64,000 nucleotides of DNA. It comes from JARDZU01 sp963730285. Its GTDB lineage: Bacteria > Actinomycetota > Acidimicrobiia > Spongiisociales > ZC4RG35. The position numbers and the translations under genes were made by a program. The DNA lies in the NCBI GenBank assembly GCA_963730285.1, contig CAVSQY010000007.1, forward strand, positions 434,001 through 498,000. Reading direction: 5' to 3'. Every line of letters begins with the position of its first letter. Positions within the stretch are counted from its first letter, which is position 1. This document shows, in pieces, positions 16,367 through 23,565 of the stretch. Under the pieces are notes generated by a model. That model was not told the DNA's origin and made no database searches. It saw only the letters and a program-made list of their open reading frames with translations.

Positions 16367-17614
16367 CTAGGGGCTACGTTTCTCTGCCGCCCGGGCGTGT
16401 GCCTCCAGGCCTTCCATTCGAGCCAGCAGCACCGTGTCCTCGATGAGTCGACTTGGATCGTCCAACCGGGACCAGGTGGGCGAGCGCAGGAACGTCTCGA
16501 CCGACAACCCCGATTGGAATCTGGCGCCACCACCGGTGGGGAGCACGTGGTTGGGCCCGACACCGTAATCAGCGAAGGCCTCGGCGCTCCCGGCACCGAC
16601 GAACACCGAGCCATATGACCGCAGGGTCGCGGCCACCTGCTCTGCAGCTGCGACATGGAGGGCGAGGTGCTCGGGGGCCAACAGATCTGCCAAAGAGCCG
16701 GCCTCCGACAAATCGGTGACGATGGTGGTGAACCCGTTGGCGAGTGCAGCTCTTGCTGTGCCCGAGGTCGGGAGATCGGCAAGCTGGTCTTCGATTCGGC
16801 CGTCCACCGCATCAGCGACGGCGGAGCTGGTGGTGATCAACATCGGCATCGCATCGACGTCGTGCTCTGCCTGGGCCAGCAAGTCGGCTGCCACCAAAGA
16901 GGGGTCGGCGCCTTCATCTGCAATCACCATGATCTCGCTCGGGCCGGCAAGCCCGTCGATCCCGACTTCTCCGTAGAGGTGCTTCTTCGCCGCCGTGACC
17001 CAGGTGTTGCCCGGTCCGACGATGAGGTCACATGCCGGAGTCGCCACTCCGAATGCCAGTGCAGCGACTGCTTGAGCGCCGCCGACTCGTAGGAGGCCAT
17101 CGGCCCCCGCCATCGCCGCTGCTGCCAGCGTTGCTGGAGTTGGATGGGGAGAGGCGGCCCAAACCTCTTCGACACCGGCGACACGAGCAGGGATGACTGT
17201 CATCAAGACGGATGAGGGCAGGGGATGACGGCCACCGGGTGCGTAGGCGCCGACGCTCGTCACCGGTATCCATCTGTGACCCGCCCGACCACCTTCGACT
17301 TCCATGTCCAGATCATGGAGCCCTTCGCGTTGTGACTTGGCGAAGACTTCGATCCGCCTCGAGGCCCGCTCGAGCGCCGAGAGTTGTGTCTGGGGGAGCT
17401 GCTCGGCGGCCTTACTCAAGGCGTCCTGGTCGATCACGAGATCCTGGCCCGGGCGAATGTCTCCCAGAGCCTCGGCATGACGTCTCAGGGAGGGCTCACC
17501 GCCCCTCCGCACGTCTTCAACGATGTCGATCGCCGTCTTCATGACAGCCGGGTCGATACCACGCCTCGAGGCGCGTCGGAGCTGGTCGGGCTCGACACGT
17601 TTGAGCAGGCTCAC
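16367..17614 (-). CDS. hisD: Histidinol dehydrogenase
   Basis: 415 residues. Signature segments AYAPGGRHPLPSSVLMTVIPARVAG and GPGNTWVTAAKKHLYGEVGIDGLAGPSE are present, as are the C-terminal substrate and zinc residues (PEHLALH and FADYGVGPNHVLPTGG). It oxidises L-histidinol to L-histidine in two NAD-dependent steps (steps 9 and 10). Last gene of the his operon; its GTG start overlaps the hisA-I-E stop by 4 bp (GTGA). Placed next to HisI-HisE, the order recalls fungal HIS4 (HisI-HisE-HisD). Confidence 0.96.
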   Translation of the reverse strand: MSLLKRVEPDQLRRASRRGIDPAVMKTAIDIVEDVRRGGEPSLRRHAEALGDIRPGQDLVIDQDALSKAAEQLPQTQLSALERASRRIEVFAKSQREGLHDLDMEVEGGRAGHRWIPVTSVGAYAPGGRHPLPSSVLMTVIPARVAGVEEVWAASPHPTPATLAAAAMAGADGLLRVGGAQAVAALAFGVATPACDLIVGPGNTWVTAAKKHLYGEVGIDGLAGPSEIMVIADEGADPSLVAADLLAQAEHDVDAMPMLITTSSAVADAVDGRIEDQLADLPTSGTARAALANGFTTIVTDLSEAGSLADLLAPEHLALHVAAAEQVAATLRSYGSVFVGAGSAEAFADYGVGPNHVLPTGGGARFQSGLSVETFLRSPTWSRLDDPSRLIEDTVLLARMEGLEAHARAAEKRSP

Positions 17615-18873
17615 CGCTCACCCGTCTTCTTCTCCATGGGCCGGCGACTCACCCGAAGCTCCCGTCGATCGAGCAAGCCCTCCACAGAATCCAGAGTGAC
17701 TCCAGCCGAGGTCAGCTTGACCAACAGGAAATAGAGAAGGTCGGCAGCTTCTTCCTCCACGTCGCTCGTCGCCATCGCCTCGGCCAGCTCACTCGCCTCC
17801 TCCAAGAGTTTGGCCGAGAGCAGGTCCGGCGAATCGAGCAGACGCTGTGTGTTTGACCCGGGAGCCGGTTCTGATGCCATTCGCTCGAGACGTCGATGCA
17901 GACGCCCTAGACCTCGATCCTTGCCCCAGCAGGTTCGATTTCCGGTGTGACAAAAGCCATGGTGCTGGTGGACCCTGAACCGCAAGGTGTCACGGTCGCA
18001 ATCCACATCCACGCCCAAAAGATCTTGTGTCGCGCCGGACGTCTCACCCTTGACCCACGTTCCGCGTGAGCGGCTGTGATATACGCCACGACCTGTCTCT
18101 AGAGCTGTGCTCAGGCTCACACTGTCCGAGAAGGCCATCCCGAGTGCCACGCCTCCCTCGTCAACCACCACGGTTGGCCAAAGCCCATCGCTTCTGTCAG
18201 ATCGGAGGACGGCTGCGACCCCATCACCAAGAGTCATGCTCCCGGTGTAGAGGGCCATGCCGATCTGGCTGTCGGCACCCAGCCGGTCGAGCGTGGCGAT
18301 CTCCTCGGTGGTGCTGACGCCACCGGCGATGGTGACATGGGTTTCACCCGCGGCGGCGATCACCTCAGCGGCGCGCCCGATGTCGGTGCCGGCCAGATGG
18401 CCTTCCCGCTCCACGAAAGTCACCAGGAAGCCACCGCACAGGGTCTTCAGCTGGTCGACCCCCTCCAGCAGCCCCAGGCCCGTGGATCGTCGCCAACCGT
18501 GGCTCAAGACCGTCCCGTCCCTCGAGTCGAGAGCAACCATGACGCGATCTCTCGGGAGTTGGGCAAGCAAGTCGGGGGTGGCCGCAGTCCCAATGATCAC
18601 CTTGGAGGCGCCACGGTCGAGCCATCTCATTGCGGTGTCCCGGTCGCGTATGCCACCACCCACCCTCACGCTGGCCCGGCGGCACAGGTCGCTGATCAGG
18701 TCCTCGTTCTCGCCGTCGCCACGGGCCGCATCGATATCGATCACGGCCACCTCGCCGACGCGGGAGAACTTGTCCAGCACCGAAATCGGGTCGCCGGCAT
18801 GCAGGGCGGGCTTCTCGCCTTCGATGAGTTGAACGACACGGCCGTTCGAGAGATCGATGGAGGGAACGATCAC
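17611..18873 (-). CDS. hisA-hisI-hisE: Three-domain fusion HisA-HisI-HisE
   Basis: 420 residues in one continuous frame from the GTG at 18873. Residues 1-225 are a HisA isomerase barrel (VPSIDL with catalytic Asp, then VGGGIRD, VALDSRDG, TIAGGVSTTEE). Residues 226-318 are a HisI phosphoribosyl-AMP cyclohydrolase (ETGRGVYHSRSRGTWVKGETSG, metal motif DVDCDRD, zinc ligands in CHTGNRTC). Residues 320-405 are a HisE PR-ATP pyrophosphohydrolase (AKLLEEASELAEA ... EEAADLLYFLLV). It would catalyse steps 2, 3 and 4. The N-terminal strand of HisI is diverged (GVALGMAFSD instead of the usual VLMLAYMN), but metal ligands remain. HisIE fusions are common; addition of HisA at the N-terminus is unusual. Confidence 0.93.
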   Translation of the reverse strand: MIVPSIDLSNGRVVQLIEGEKPALHAGDPISVLDKFSRVGEVAVIDIDAARGDGENEDLISDLCRRASVRVGGGIRDRDTAMRWLDRGASKVIIGTAATPDLLAQLPRDRVMVALDSRDGTVLSHGWRRSTGLGLLEGVDQLKTLCGGFLVTFVEREGHLAGTDIGRAAEVIAAAGETHVTIAGGVSTTEEIATLDRLGADSQIGMALYTGSMTLGDGVAAVLRSDRSDGLWPTVVVDEGGVALGMAFSDSVSLSTALETGRGVYHSRSRGTWVKGETSGATQDLLGVDVDCDRDTLRFRVHQHHGFCHTGNRTCWGKDRGLGRLHRRLERMASEPAPGSNTQRLLDSPDLLSAKLLEEASELAEAMATSDVEEEAADLLYFLLVKLTSAGVTLDSVEGLLDRRELRVSRRPMEKKTGER

Positions 18874-19625
18874 GATCGCACCACCAGCCCGGCAGCCCTC
18901 ATTGCAGCCTTGAGGTCGCCCACCGTGGAATCTCCGTCGTGGAGGATCGAGGCGACCAGCACCGCCGAAGCCCCGGCCCGCACCGCATCGATGAGATGCC
19001 CGGGGGTGTCGGCCCCACCCGATGCGATGACGGGGACTCTGACGGCCGCAGCGACGGCGGATACGAGATCGGTGTCGTAGCCGCTCCGGGTCCCGTCTCG
19101 ATCCCAACTGGTGAGCAAAATCTCACCCGCGCCCAGATCGACGGCCTTGCTGCACCATTGGACCACGTCGATCCCCGTGCGGGACCTGCCGCTCTCGACC
19201 ACGACCTCCCAGCCCTTGGTCGTCCGGGCCGCATCCACTGCAAGCACGGTGCACTGTGCCCCAAAGGTGAGGGCGAGTTGCTCGATGAGCGCGGGATCTC
19301 GCACCGCAGCGGTGTTGACACCGACTTTGTCCGCTCCCGCCTCCAGGAGACGACCTGCGTCCTTGGGTGATCGAATCCCGCCGCCAACGGTCAGGGGAGT
19401 CGAGAGAACATCGCGCACACCAAGGACGGTGCCAACGGCGTGATCCCGTCCCTCTGGAGTGGCCGAAACGTCCAACAGCACGAGCTCGTCACCTCCCTGG
19501 TCTTGGTAGAGGGCGGCCGCTTCGACCGGATCCCCTGCATCCCGAAGGTCCTGAAAGCGGACTCCTTTGACCACTCTCCCGTCTCTTATGTCTAGGCATG
19601 GGATGACGCGGGTTGCAACGCTCAC
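18870..19625 (-). CDS. hisF: Imidazole glycerol phosphate synthase subunit HisF
   Basis: 251 residues from the GTG at 19625, which overlaps the hisH stop by 4 bp. The (beta/alpha)8 cyclase is recognised by RVIPCLDIRDGRVVKGVRF (catalytic Asp in CLD), LTVGGGIRS, DKVGVNTAA, LLTSWDRDGTRSGYD (second catalytic Asp) and VIASGGA. It uses ammonia from HisH to cyclise PRFAR into IGP and AICAR (step 5). The frame is open upstream, but that part is shadow sequence over hisH. Confidence 0.96.
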   Translation of the reverse strand: MSVATRVIPCLDIRDGRVVKGVRFQDLRDAGDPVEAAALYQDQGGDELVLLDVSATPEGRDHAVGTVLGVRDVLSTPLTVGGGIRSPKDAGRLLEAGADKVGVNTAAVRDPALIEQLALTFGAQCTVLAVDAARTTKGWEVVVESGRSRTGIDVVQWCSKAVDLGAGEILLTSWDRDGTRSGYDTDLVSAVAAAVRVPVIASGGADTPGHLIDAVRAGASAVLVASILHDGDSTVGDLKAAMRAAGLVVRS

Positions 19626-20215
19626 GACATCAGCCACCTCTCGATGATTGCCTGACCCCACGCACCGGAGAGCTCTGGGTGGAACTGAAGGGCGAGGACA
19701 GATCCCCGTTCCAAGGCAGCGACGAACCGACTCCCGTGCCACGCAGTGGAGGCGACCCACTCATCAGGTGGGTCCGCAAGCCGATACGAGTTGGCGAAAT
19801 AGGCCCAACCCGACTTCAGATAGCGGGATTGGGGGTGGGCATCGACCTCATTCCACCCGAGTTGAGGGACCCTGACATCTCCGTCGAAGCGATCGATGGG
19901 CGCCGGAACCACCCCAAGGCCCTTGCGTCCAACGCTCTCGGTGCTTTCCTGACAGAGAAGTTGCATGCCAACGCAGACCGCCAAGGTGGGCAGGCCCTTT
20001 TCGAGTCTTTCGACAAGGGCGCTCCGCATTCCCATTGAATCCACGGTCGCCATCGCAGCCCCAAACGAGCCAACCCCCGGCACCACCAGGTAGCCGGCGC
20101 CGGTCACATCCCCGGGTGTCATTGCAGGCGTGGTATTGGCGCCGAGACGGTTGAAGGCGGCGCGAACACTGGCGATGTTCGCCGTTCCGGTGGGCACTGT
20201 CACAACCTCCCTCAC
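19622..20215 (-). CDS. hisH: Imidazole glycerol phosphate synthase, glutaminase subunit HisH
   Basis: 197 residues from the GTG at 20215 (GTGA overlap with the hisB stop). It is a class I glutamine amidotransferase: oxyanion strand PGVGSFG, nucleophile Cys in LAVCVGMQLL, and the His-Glu pair in LQFHPELSG. The N-terminus VTVPTGTANIASV replaces the more usual IDYGMGNL-SV stretch, a mild divergence. It feeds ammonia to HisF. Confidence 0.94.
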   Translation of the reverse strand: MREVVTVPTGTANIASVRAAFNRLGANTTPAMTPGDVTGAGYLVVPGVGSFGAAMATVDSMGMRSALVERLEKGLPTLAVCVGMQLLCQESTESVGRKGLGVVPAPIDRFDGDVRVPQLGWNEVDAHPQSRYLKSGWAYFANSYRLADPPDEWVASTAWHGSRFVAALERGSVLALQFHPELSGAWGQAIIERWLMS

Positions 20216-20796
20216 CCCAAGCTGCCTTTTGTGCTTGGGATTTCGGTCCCGGTCACGCCGACCGCAGCCCGCAAAGACAGTGCCAGTGCCTTGAAGCACG
20301 CTTCGGCCTTGTGGTGGTCGTTGTCGCCGCGTATCAGGTCGACATGAGCGGCGAATCTCCCTTCGATGGCCAGGGACCTGAAGAAGTGAATCAGGTTCTC
20401 GGTCGCCACTTCCCCGACCGAGTCGCGGGCAAAGTCGATCGAGATCTCCGGCCATGGGCGTCCAGACAGGTCTACCACGGCCCGAGCCAGGGACTCGTCG
20501 AGCGGCGCATATGCATATCCGAAGCGCTGTATCCCCGAGCGGTCCCCCAAGGCCCGGTCGATGGCCCTGCCCAAGGCGATGGCGCAATCCTCGACCGTGT
20601 GGTGGTCATCGACCTCGGTATCACCCTTTGCCGTCAGACGGAGGTCGAAAGACGCGTGTCTGGCCAATGTCCCCAGCATGTGGTCGAGGAATCCGAGACC
20701 GGTGTCGATCTCGTAAGACCCACTCCCATCCAGCGTCAGGTTGCACTCGACGGTCACCTCGCTTGTCTTTCGGCTGACGTCTGCGATTCGGGTCAT
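20212..20796 (-). CDS. hisB: Imidazoleglycerol-phosphate dehydratase
   Basis: 194 residues, a monofunctional HisB. The manganese-binding motifs LGFLDHML, DDHHTVEDCAIALG and the C-terminal GDNDHHKAEACFKA repeat pattern are intact. It dehydrates IGP to imidazole acetol phosphate (step 6). No phosphatase domain is attached; in this operon the HAD phosphatase domain is on HisC instead. The ATG overlaps the hisC stop by 4 bp. Confidence 0.96.
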   Translation of the reverse strand: MTRIADVSRKTSEVTVECNLTLDGSGSYEIDTGLGFLDHMLGTLARHASFDLRLTAKGDTEVDDHHTVEDCAIALGRAIDRALGDRSGIQRFGYAYAPLDESLARAVVDLSGRPWPEISIDFARDSVGEVATENLIHFFRSLAIEGRFAAHVDLIRGDNDHHKAEACFKALALSLRAAVGVTGTEIPSTKGSLG

Positions 20797-22466
20797 GGGA
20801 GCAAGTCCTCCAGTTCATTGATGTTGCTGAGCACACGTGCGGCTCTGTTGAGTGTTCTTCGTGTCTTTACCGGGTCGTCCCCGGGTGCGATGACACCGAT
20901 GGGCACGACGCCGGCCAGACGGGCGGCGCTGATGTCGTCCACCGTGTCGCCGAGCATCCAGGCCCTGGAAGCTCCAAGCCGTCCCAGCGCGGTGGTGACC
21001 GGTGCCGGGTCCGGCTTGAGGGGCCCGTCTTCCTTGGCCACGAGAGCGTCGAGGCTCTCGAGGAGACCGAACCGGGACAGGAACTCCTCGGCATCTGAGC
21101 GTGGCCTTCCGGTGACGATGGCGATCGGGTAGGCATCGGCCCACATTTGCCACAAGGCTGGTTCCACGAGGAGGCTCTCCTCTTCCTTGAGACCCGCGAA
21201 TTCCCCATCTCCTTGGTAGCGGCGCTCGTAGCGAGAGATGATCTGGCCGGGCCCGACGTCTACCCCTCGCTGGGTCACCAATCGGTGAGTGAGGGCCCAG
21301 TCGTCGTTGGCGCTGCCCTCCGCCTTGGCGTTCTCGATGTCGGAGGCATCCACTTTCACACCGAACTCCTGAGCCGTTTCGATGATCGCCCTGGTTTGTG
21401 ATCTGCTCACGTCGGCGAGCACGCCATCGAGATCGAACAACAGTGCTTCGGGGCGTAGGGCAACCTTGAGGGTTCGGAGGAGGCGGTCGAAGTCTGTCTC
21501 GCGCCCAGGGATGGTTATTCGGATCGCATCCTCCAAGCCCTCACGCCCCGGGAAGGTGCGAAGGGCAACACCGAGAGATGCTGACGCATCAGAGAGCCAG
21601 GTGGCTCTATCCGACCTGGCCAGTATGAAGTTGGCTTGCGACGGCGTCGGCTCGGCTCCGAGATCGGTGAGGGCGGAGGTGAGCTCTACCCTCTCCCGTC
21701 GAACCTCGGTGAGGGTGTCTCGCAGCTCCTCGGCCGGCCTTCTCAACCTGGCCACTGCGATTGCTGCGGACAGGGCCGAGACCGAGTACGGGTTGCCATA
21801 GGCCCCTATCGACGCGATCAACTCGGGTGGGCCCATGAGATATCCCACCCGAAGGCCCGCCAGCCCGTATGCCTTGGACAATGTCCTGACGACCACCGCG
21901 TTGCCCAAGCCGAAGGCCACCAACGTCAGGTCCTCGTCGGCGAATTCGGTGTAGGCAGCGTCCAGCACCAGAAAGCGAACTCGCGCGCCCAATTGCTCGA
22001 TGTCGTCTGCCGACGCAGCGACACCGGTGGGATTGTTTGGCGAGACGATGAAGGCTGCATCGGTCTTTGCGGTAATCAGCTCGGCGACCTGGCGGGATGG
22101 AAAGGGGCCCGACCACCAGGGCGCCTGTCTCAATGTCGCTTCCCGTTGCTCGGTGTATCGGGAGATCATCTCGAAGGTCGGGTAGGTCGACACCACCTCG
22201 TGACCGGGCCGCACACACGCCAAGAAGCATCGGGACAGGGCGTCGTCACCACCGGCGGTAACCAGCACCGATGCGGGGTCGATGTCATGGAGCGAGGCGA
22301 TCTCCGCACGTAGGTCGCTCATGTCCGGGTACTGCCGGACGAGTGGGGTGGGATCGGCGAGTGAAGCAATCAACTCCCGCGCCGGTGACGTGCCCTCGTT
22401 CTTGGACAGGTCGAGATCGATGGGGACGTCGAACGTAGGGGCCTCGTAGGCGGAGAGGCTGTTCAT
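20793..22466 (-). CDS. hisC: Fusion of histidinol-phosphate aminotransferase with a HAD phosphatase
   Basis: 557 residues. Residues 1-335 are a fold-type I aminotransferase (DLSKNEGTSP, TAGGDDALSRCF, VSPNNPTGV, PLP lysine in RTLSKAYGLAGLRVGY, and IRITIPGRE). Residues 340-557 are a HAD subfamily IA phosphatase: nucleophile motif FDLDGVLADVS, motif II IVTGRPRSDAEEF, motif III Lys in EDGPLKPDP, motif IV MLGDTVDDISAA. HisC makes histidinol phosphate (step 7). The HAD domain is the best candidate in the window for the missing histidinol-phosphatase (step 8), so two consecutive steps would sit on one chain. The phosphatase assignment is inference from fusion and context. The frame is continuous across the join. 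Confidence 0.92.
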   Translation of the reverse strand: MNSLSAYEAPTFDVPIDLDLSKNEGTSPARELIASLADPTPLVRQYPDMSDLRAEIASLHDIDPASVLVTAGGDDALSRCFLACVRPGHEVVSTYPTFEMISRYTEQREATLRQAPWWSGPFPSRQVAELITAKTDAAFIVSPNNPTGVAASADDIEQLGARVRFLVLDAAYTEFADEDLTLVAFGLGNAVVVRTLSKAYGLAGLRVGYLMGPPELIASIGAYGNPYSVSALSAAIAVARLRRPAEELRDTLTEVRRERVELTSALTDLGAEPTPSQANFILARSDRATWLSDASASLGVALRTFPGREGLEDAIRITIPGRETDFDRLLRTLKVALRPEALLFDLDGVLADVSRSQTRAIIETAQEFGVKVDASDIENAKAEGSANDDWALTHRLVTQRGVDVGPGQIISRYERRYQGDGEFAGLKEEESLLVEPALWQMWADAYPIAIVTGRPRSDAEEFLSRFGLLESLDALVAKEDGPLKPDPAPVTTALGRLGASRAWMLGDTVDDISAARLAGVVPIGVIAPGDDPVKTRRTLNRAARVLSNINELEDLLP

Positions 22467-23329
22467 GGCACTATCTGATCGAGTCGCGTGACCGCTATGT
22501 CGCTCGCACCGAGTTGTTTGAGCAGGGGGATCAATTGGGGCAGCTCACTCCGGGGCACGGCCGCCTTGACTGCCATCCCGGAGCCACCATGGAGGGGGGC
22601 AACGGTGGGCTCACGCATGGCGGGCACGTTTGCGATGATCCCCTCCAGATCCTCCGACGACACGTTGAGCTCCAACATCACCCTCATCCTCGCCTCCAGG
22701 ACGGAGCGCAGGCCGAGCACGAGGCCGTCGATGACCTCCTTCTTGGCGGGGTCCGACACGGCCAGAGGCGAGGCGTAGAGCCTCGTCGAAGAGGAGAGAA
22801 GATCGTCGACGACTGCGAGCCCGTTTGCGGAGAGTGTCTGACCGGTGGCTGTGTTGTCCACGATCACATCGGCATCCTCGGGTGGAAACACCTCGGTGGC
22901 TCCGTACGAGCGAACGAAGTGGGCGGCGATGCCACGATCGGCTATCCATCGGGTGGCGAGTCGCTCGTACTCGCTGGCCACGACGAGTCTGCGCTCGGGC
23001 AGATCACCGTCGACCAAGAGAGTCTCCGGTGCGGCCGCCACGATGCGGACCGGGTCGAGGCCCGTGTCCAGTAATTCGACCAGGTCGGCTCGCTTCTCCG
23101 CCACCCAATCGGCACCGGCGAATCCGATGTCACGGGTTCCGGCGGCGAGCATCTCCACGATGTTCTGTGGCTTGAGGAGTTTGACCTCGAAGCCGGGCTG
23201 GGAGAGTACCGGGCGATATCCTCGCTGGCCCACGTGCAAGGTCATCCCGGCATCGTTGAACAGAGTGAACACTCCGGGCTCCATGCGCCCCTTGGGTATG
23301 GCCATGTGGATGGTTGGGAAATCGGTCAA
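22463..23329 (-). CDS. hisG: ATP phosphoribosyltransferase, long form
   Basis: 288 residues from a TTG start with a perfect Shine-Dalgarno (AAGGAG, 5-nt spacer). Catalytic domains are recognised by AIPKGRM, DIGFAGADWVAE and EVFPPEDADVIVDNTATGQTL (PRPP loop region). The length and the C-terminal segment (from about residue 210) fit the long HisG with an ACT-like regulatory domain for histidine feedback. First enzyme of the pathway and first gene of the operon; it overlaps hisC by 4 bp. Confidence 0.96.
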   Translation of the reverse strand: MTDFPTIHMAIPKGRMEPGVFTLFNDAGMTLHVGQRGYRPVLSQPGFEVKLLKPQNIVEMLAAGTRDIGFAGADWVAEKRADLVELLDTGLDPVRIVAAAPETLLVDGDLPERRLVVASEYERLATRWIADRGIAAHFVRSYGATEVFPPEDADVIVDNTATGQTLSANGLAVVDDLLSSSTRLYASPLAVSDPAKKEVIDGLVLGLRSVLEARMRVMLELNVSSEDLEGIIANVPAMREPTVAPLHGGSGMAVKAAVPRSELPQLIPLLKQLGASDIAVTRLDQIVP

Positions 23330-23350
23330 AGTGGCTCCTTTCCGTCACGG

Positions 23351-23445
23351 CGGTCGGAGCGCCCCTGAAATCAAAAGCGCCGACCGCTGTGGGTCGGCGT
23401 CGAGATGGTGTCCTTGCTCGTTGTCAGACCATCGTCAACCGACCC
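23351..23445 (-). promoter_or_regulatory. his attenuator: competing antiterminator and terminator hairpins
   Basis: On the minus strand four segments can pair alternatively. A is GGGTCGG (23445-23439, at the end of the leader peptide). B is CGCCGACC (23399-23392). C is GGTCGGCG (23385-23378). D is GCTCCGACCG (23360-23351). B:C is the terminator and A:B excludes it; C:D is a further alternative. A ribosome that finishes the leader peptide covers A and lets B:C form. A ribosome stalled at the His codons leaves A free. This is the logic of transcription attenuation by histidine supply. Confidence 0.82.
23372..23399 (-). terminator. Intrinsic terminator of the his attenuator
   Basis: Perfect 8-bp stem CGCCGACC / GGTCGGCG with a CACAGC loop, followed by CTTTTG on the minus strand. 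It lies between the leader peptide and hisG, 43 nt upstream of the hisG start. Confidence 0.85.
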
Positions 23446-23488
23446 TTGAGGGGTGGTGATGATGAGCGTGGGCAAATGACGACGGCAT
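23435..23488 (-). CDS. hisL: Histidine leader peptide
   Basis: A 17-residue peptide, MPSSFAHAHHHHPSRVG, with five His in six consecutive codons (positions 7 and 9-12), immediately upstream of the attenuator hairpin and of hisG. The density of His codons and the position leave little doubt. Its ATG lies 10 nt after a -10 box with no Shine-Dalgarno, so the leader is probably translated from a nearly leaderless transcript. It is too short for routine gene calling. Confidence 0.9.
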   Translation of the reverse strand: MPSSFAHAHHHHPSRVG

Positions 23489-23498
23489 GTGGGACCCA

Positions 23499-23526
23499 AG
23501 CATAGGGGAAGTCGACCGGCTCGCAA
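23499..23526 (-). promoter_or_regulatory. his operon promoter
   Basis: On the minus strand -35 TTGCGA (23526-23521), a 16-nt spacer and -10 TATGCT (23504-23499); each hexamer matches the consensus at four of six positions. It places the transcript start about 2-5 nt before the hisL ATG. Confidence 0.65.
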
Positions 23527-23565
23527 CTCCGGATGGAGGGAGGGGTGGCGTTACCCTCTGTCTCG

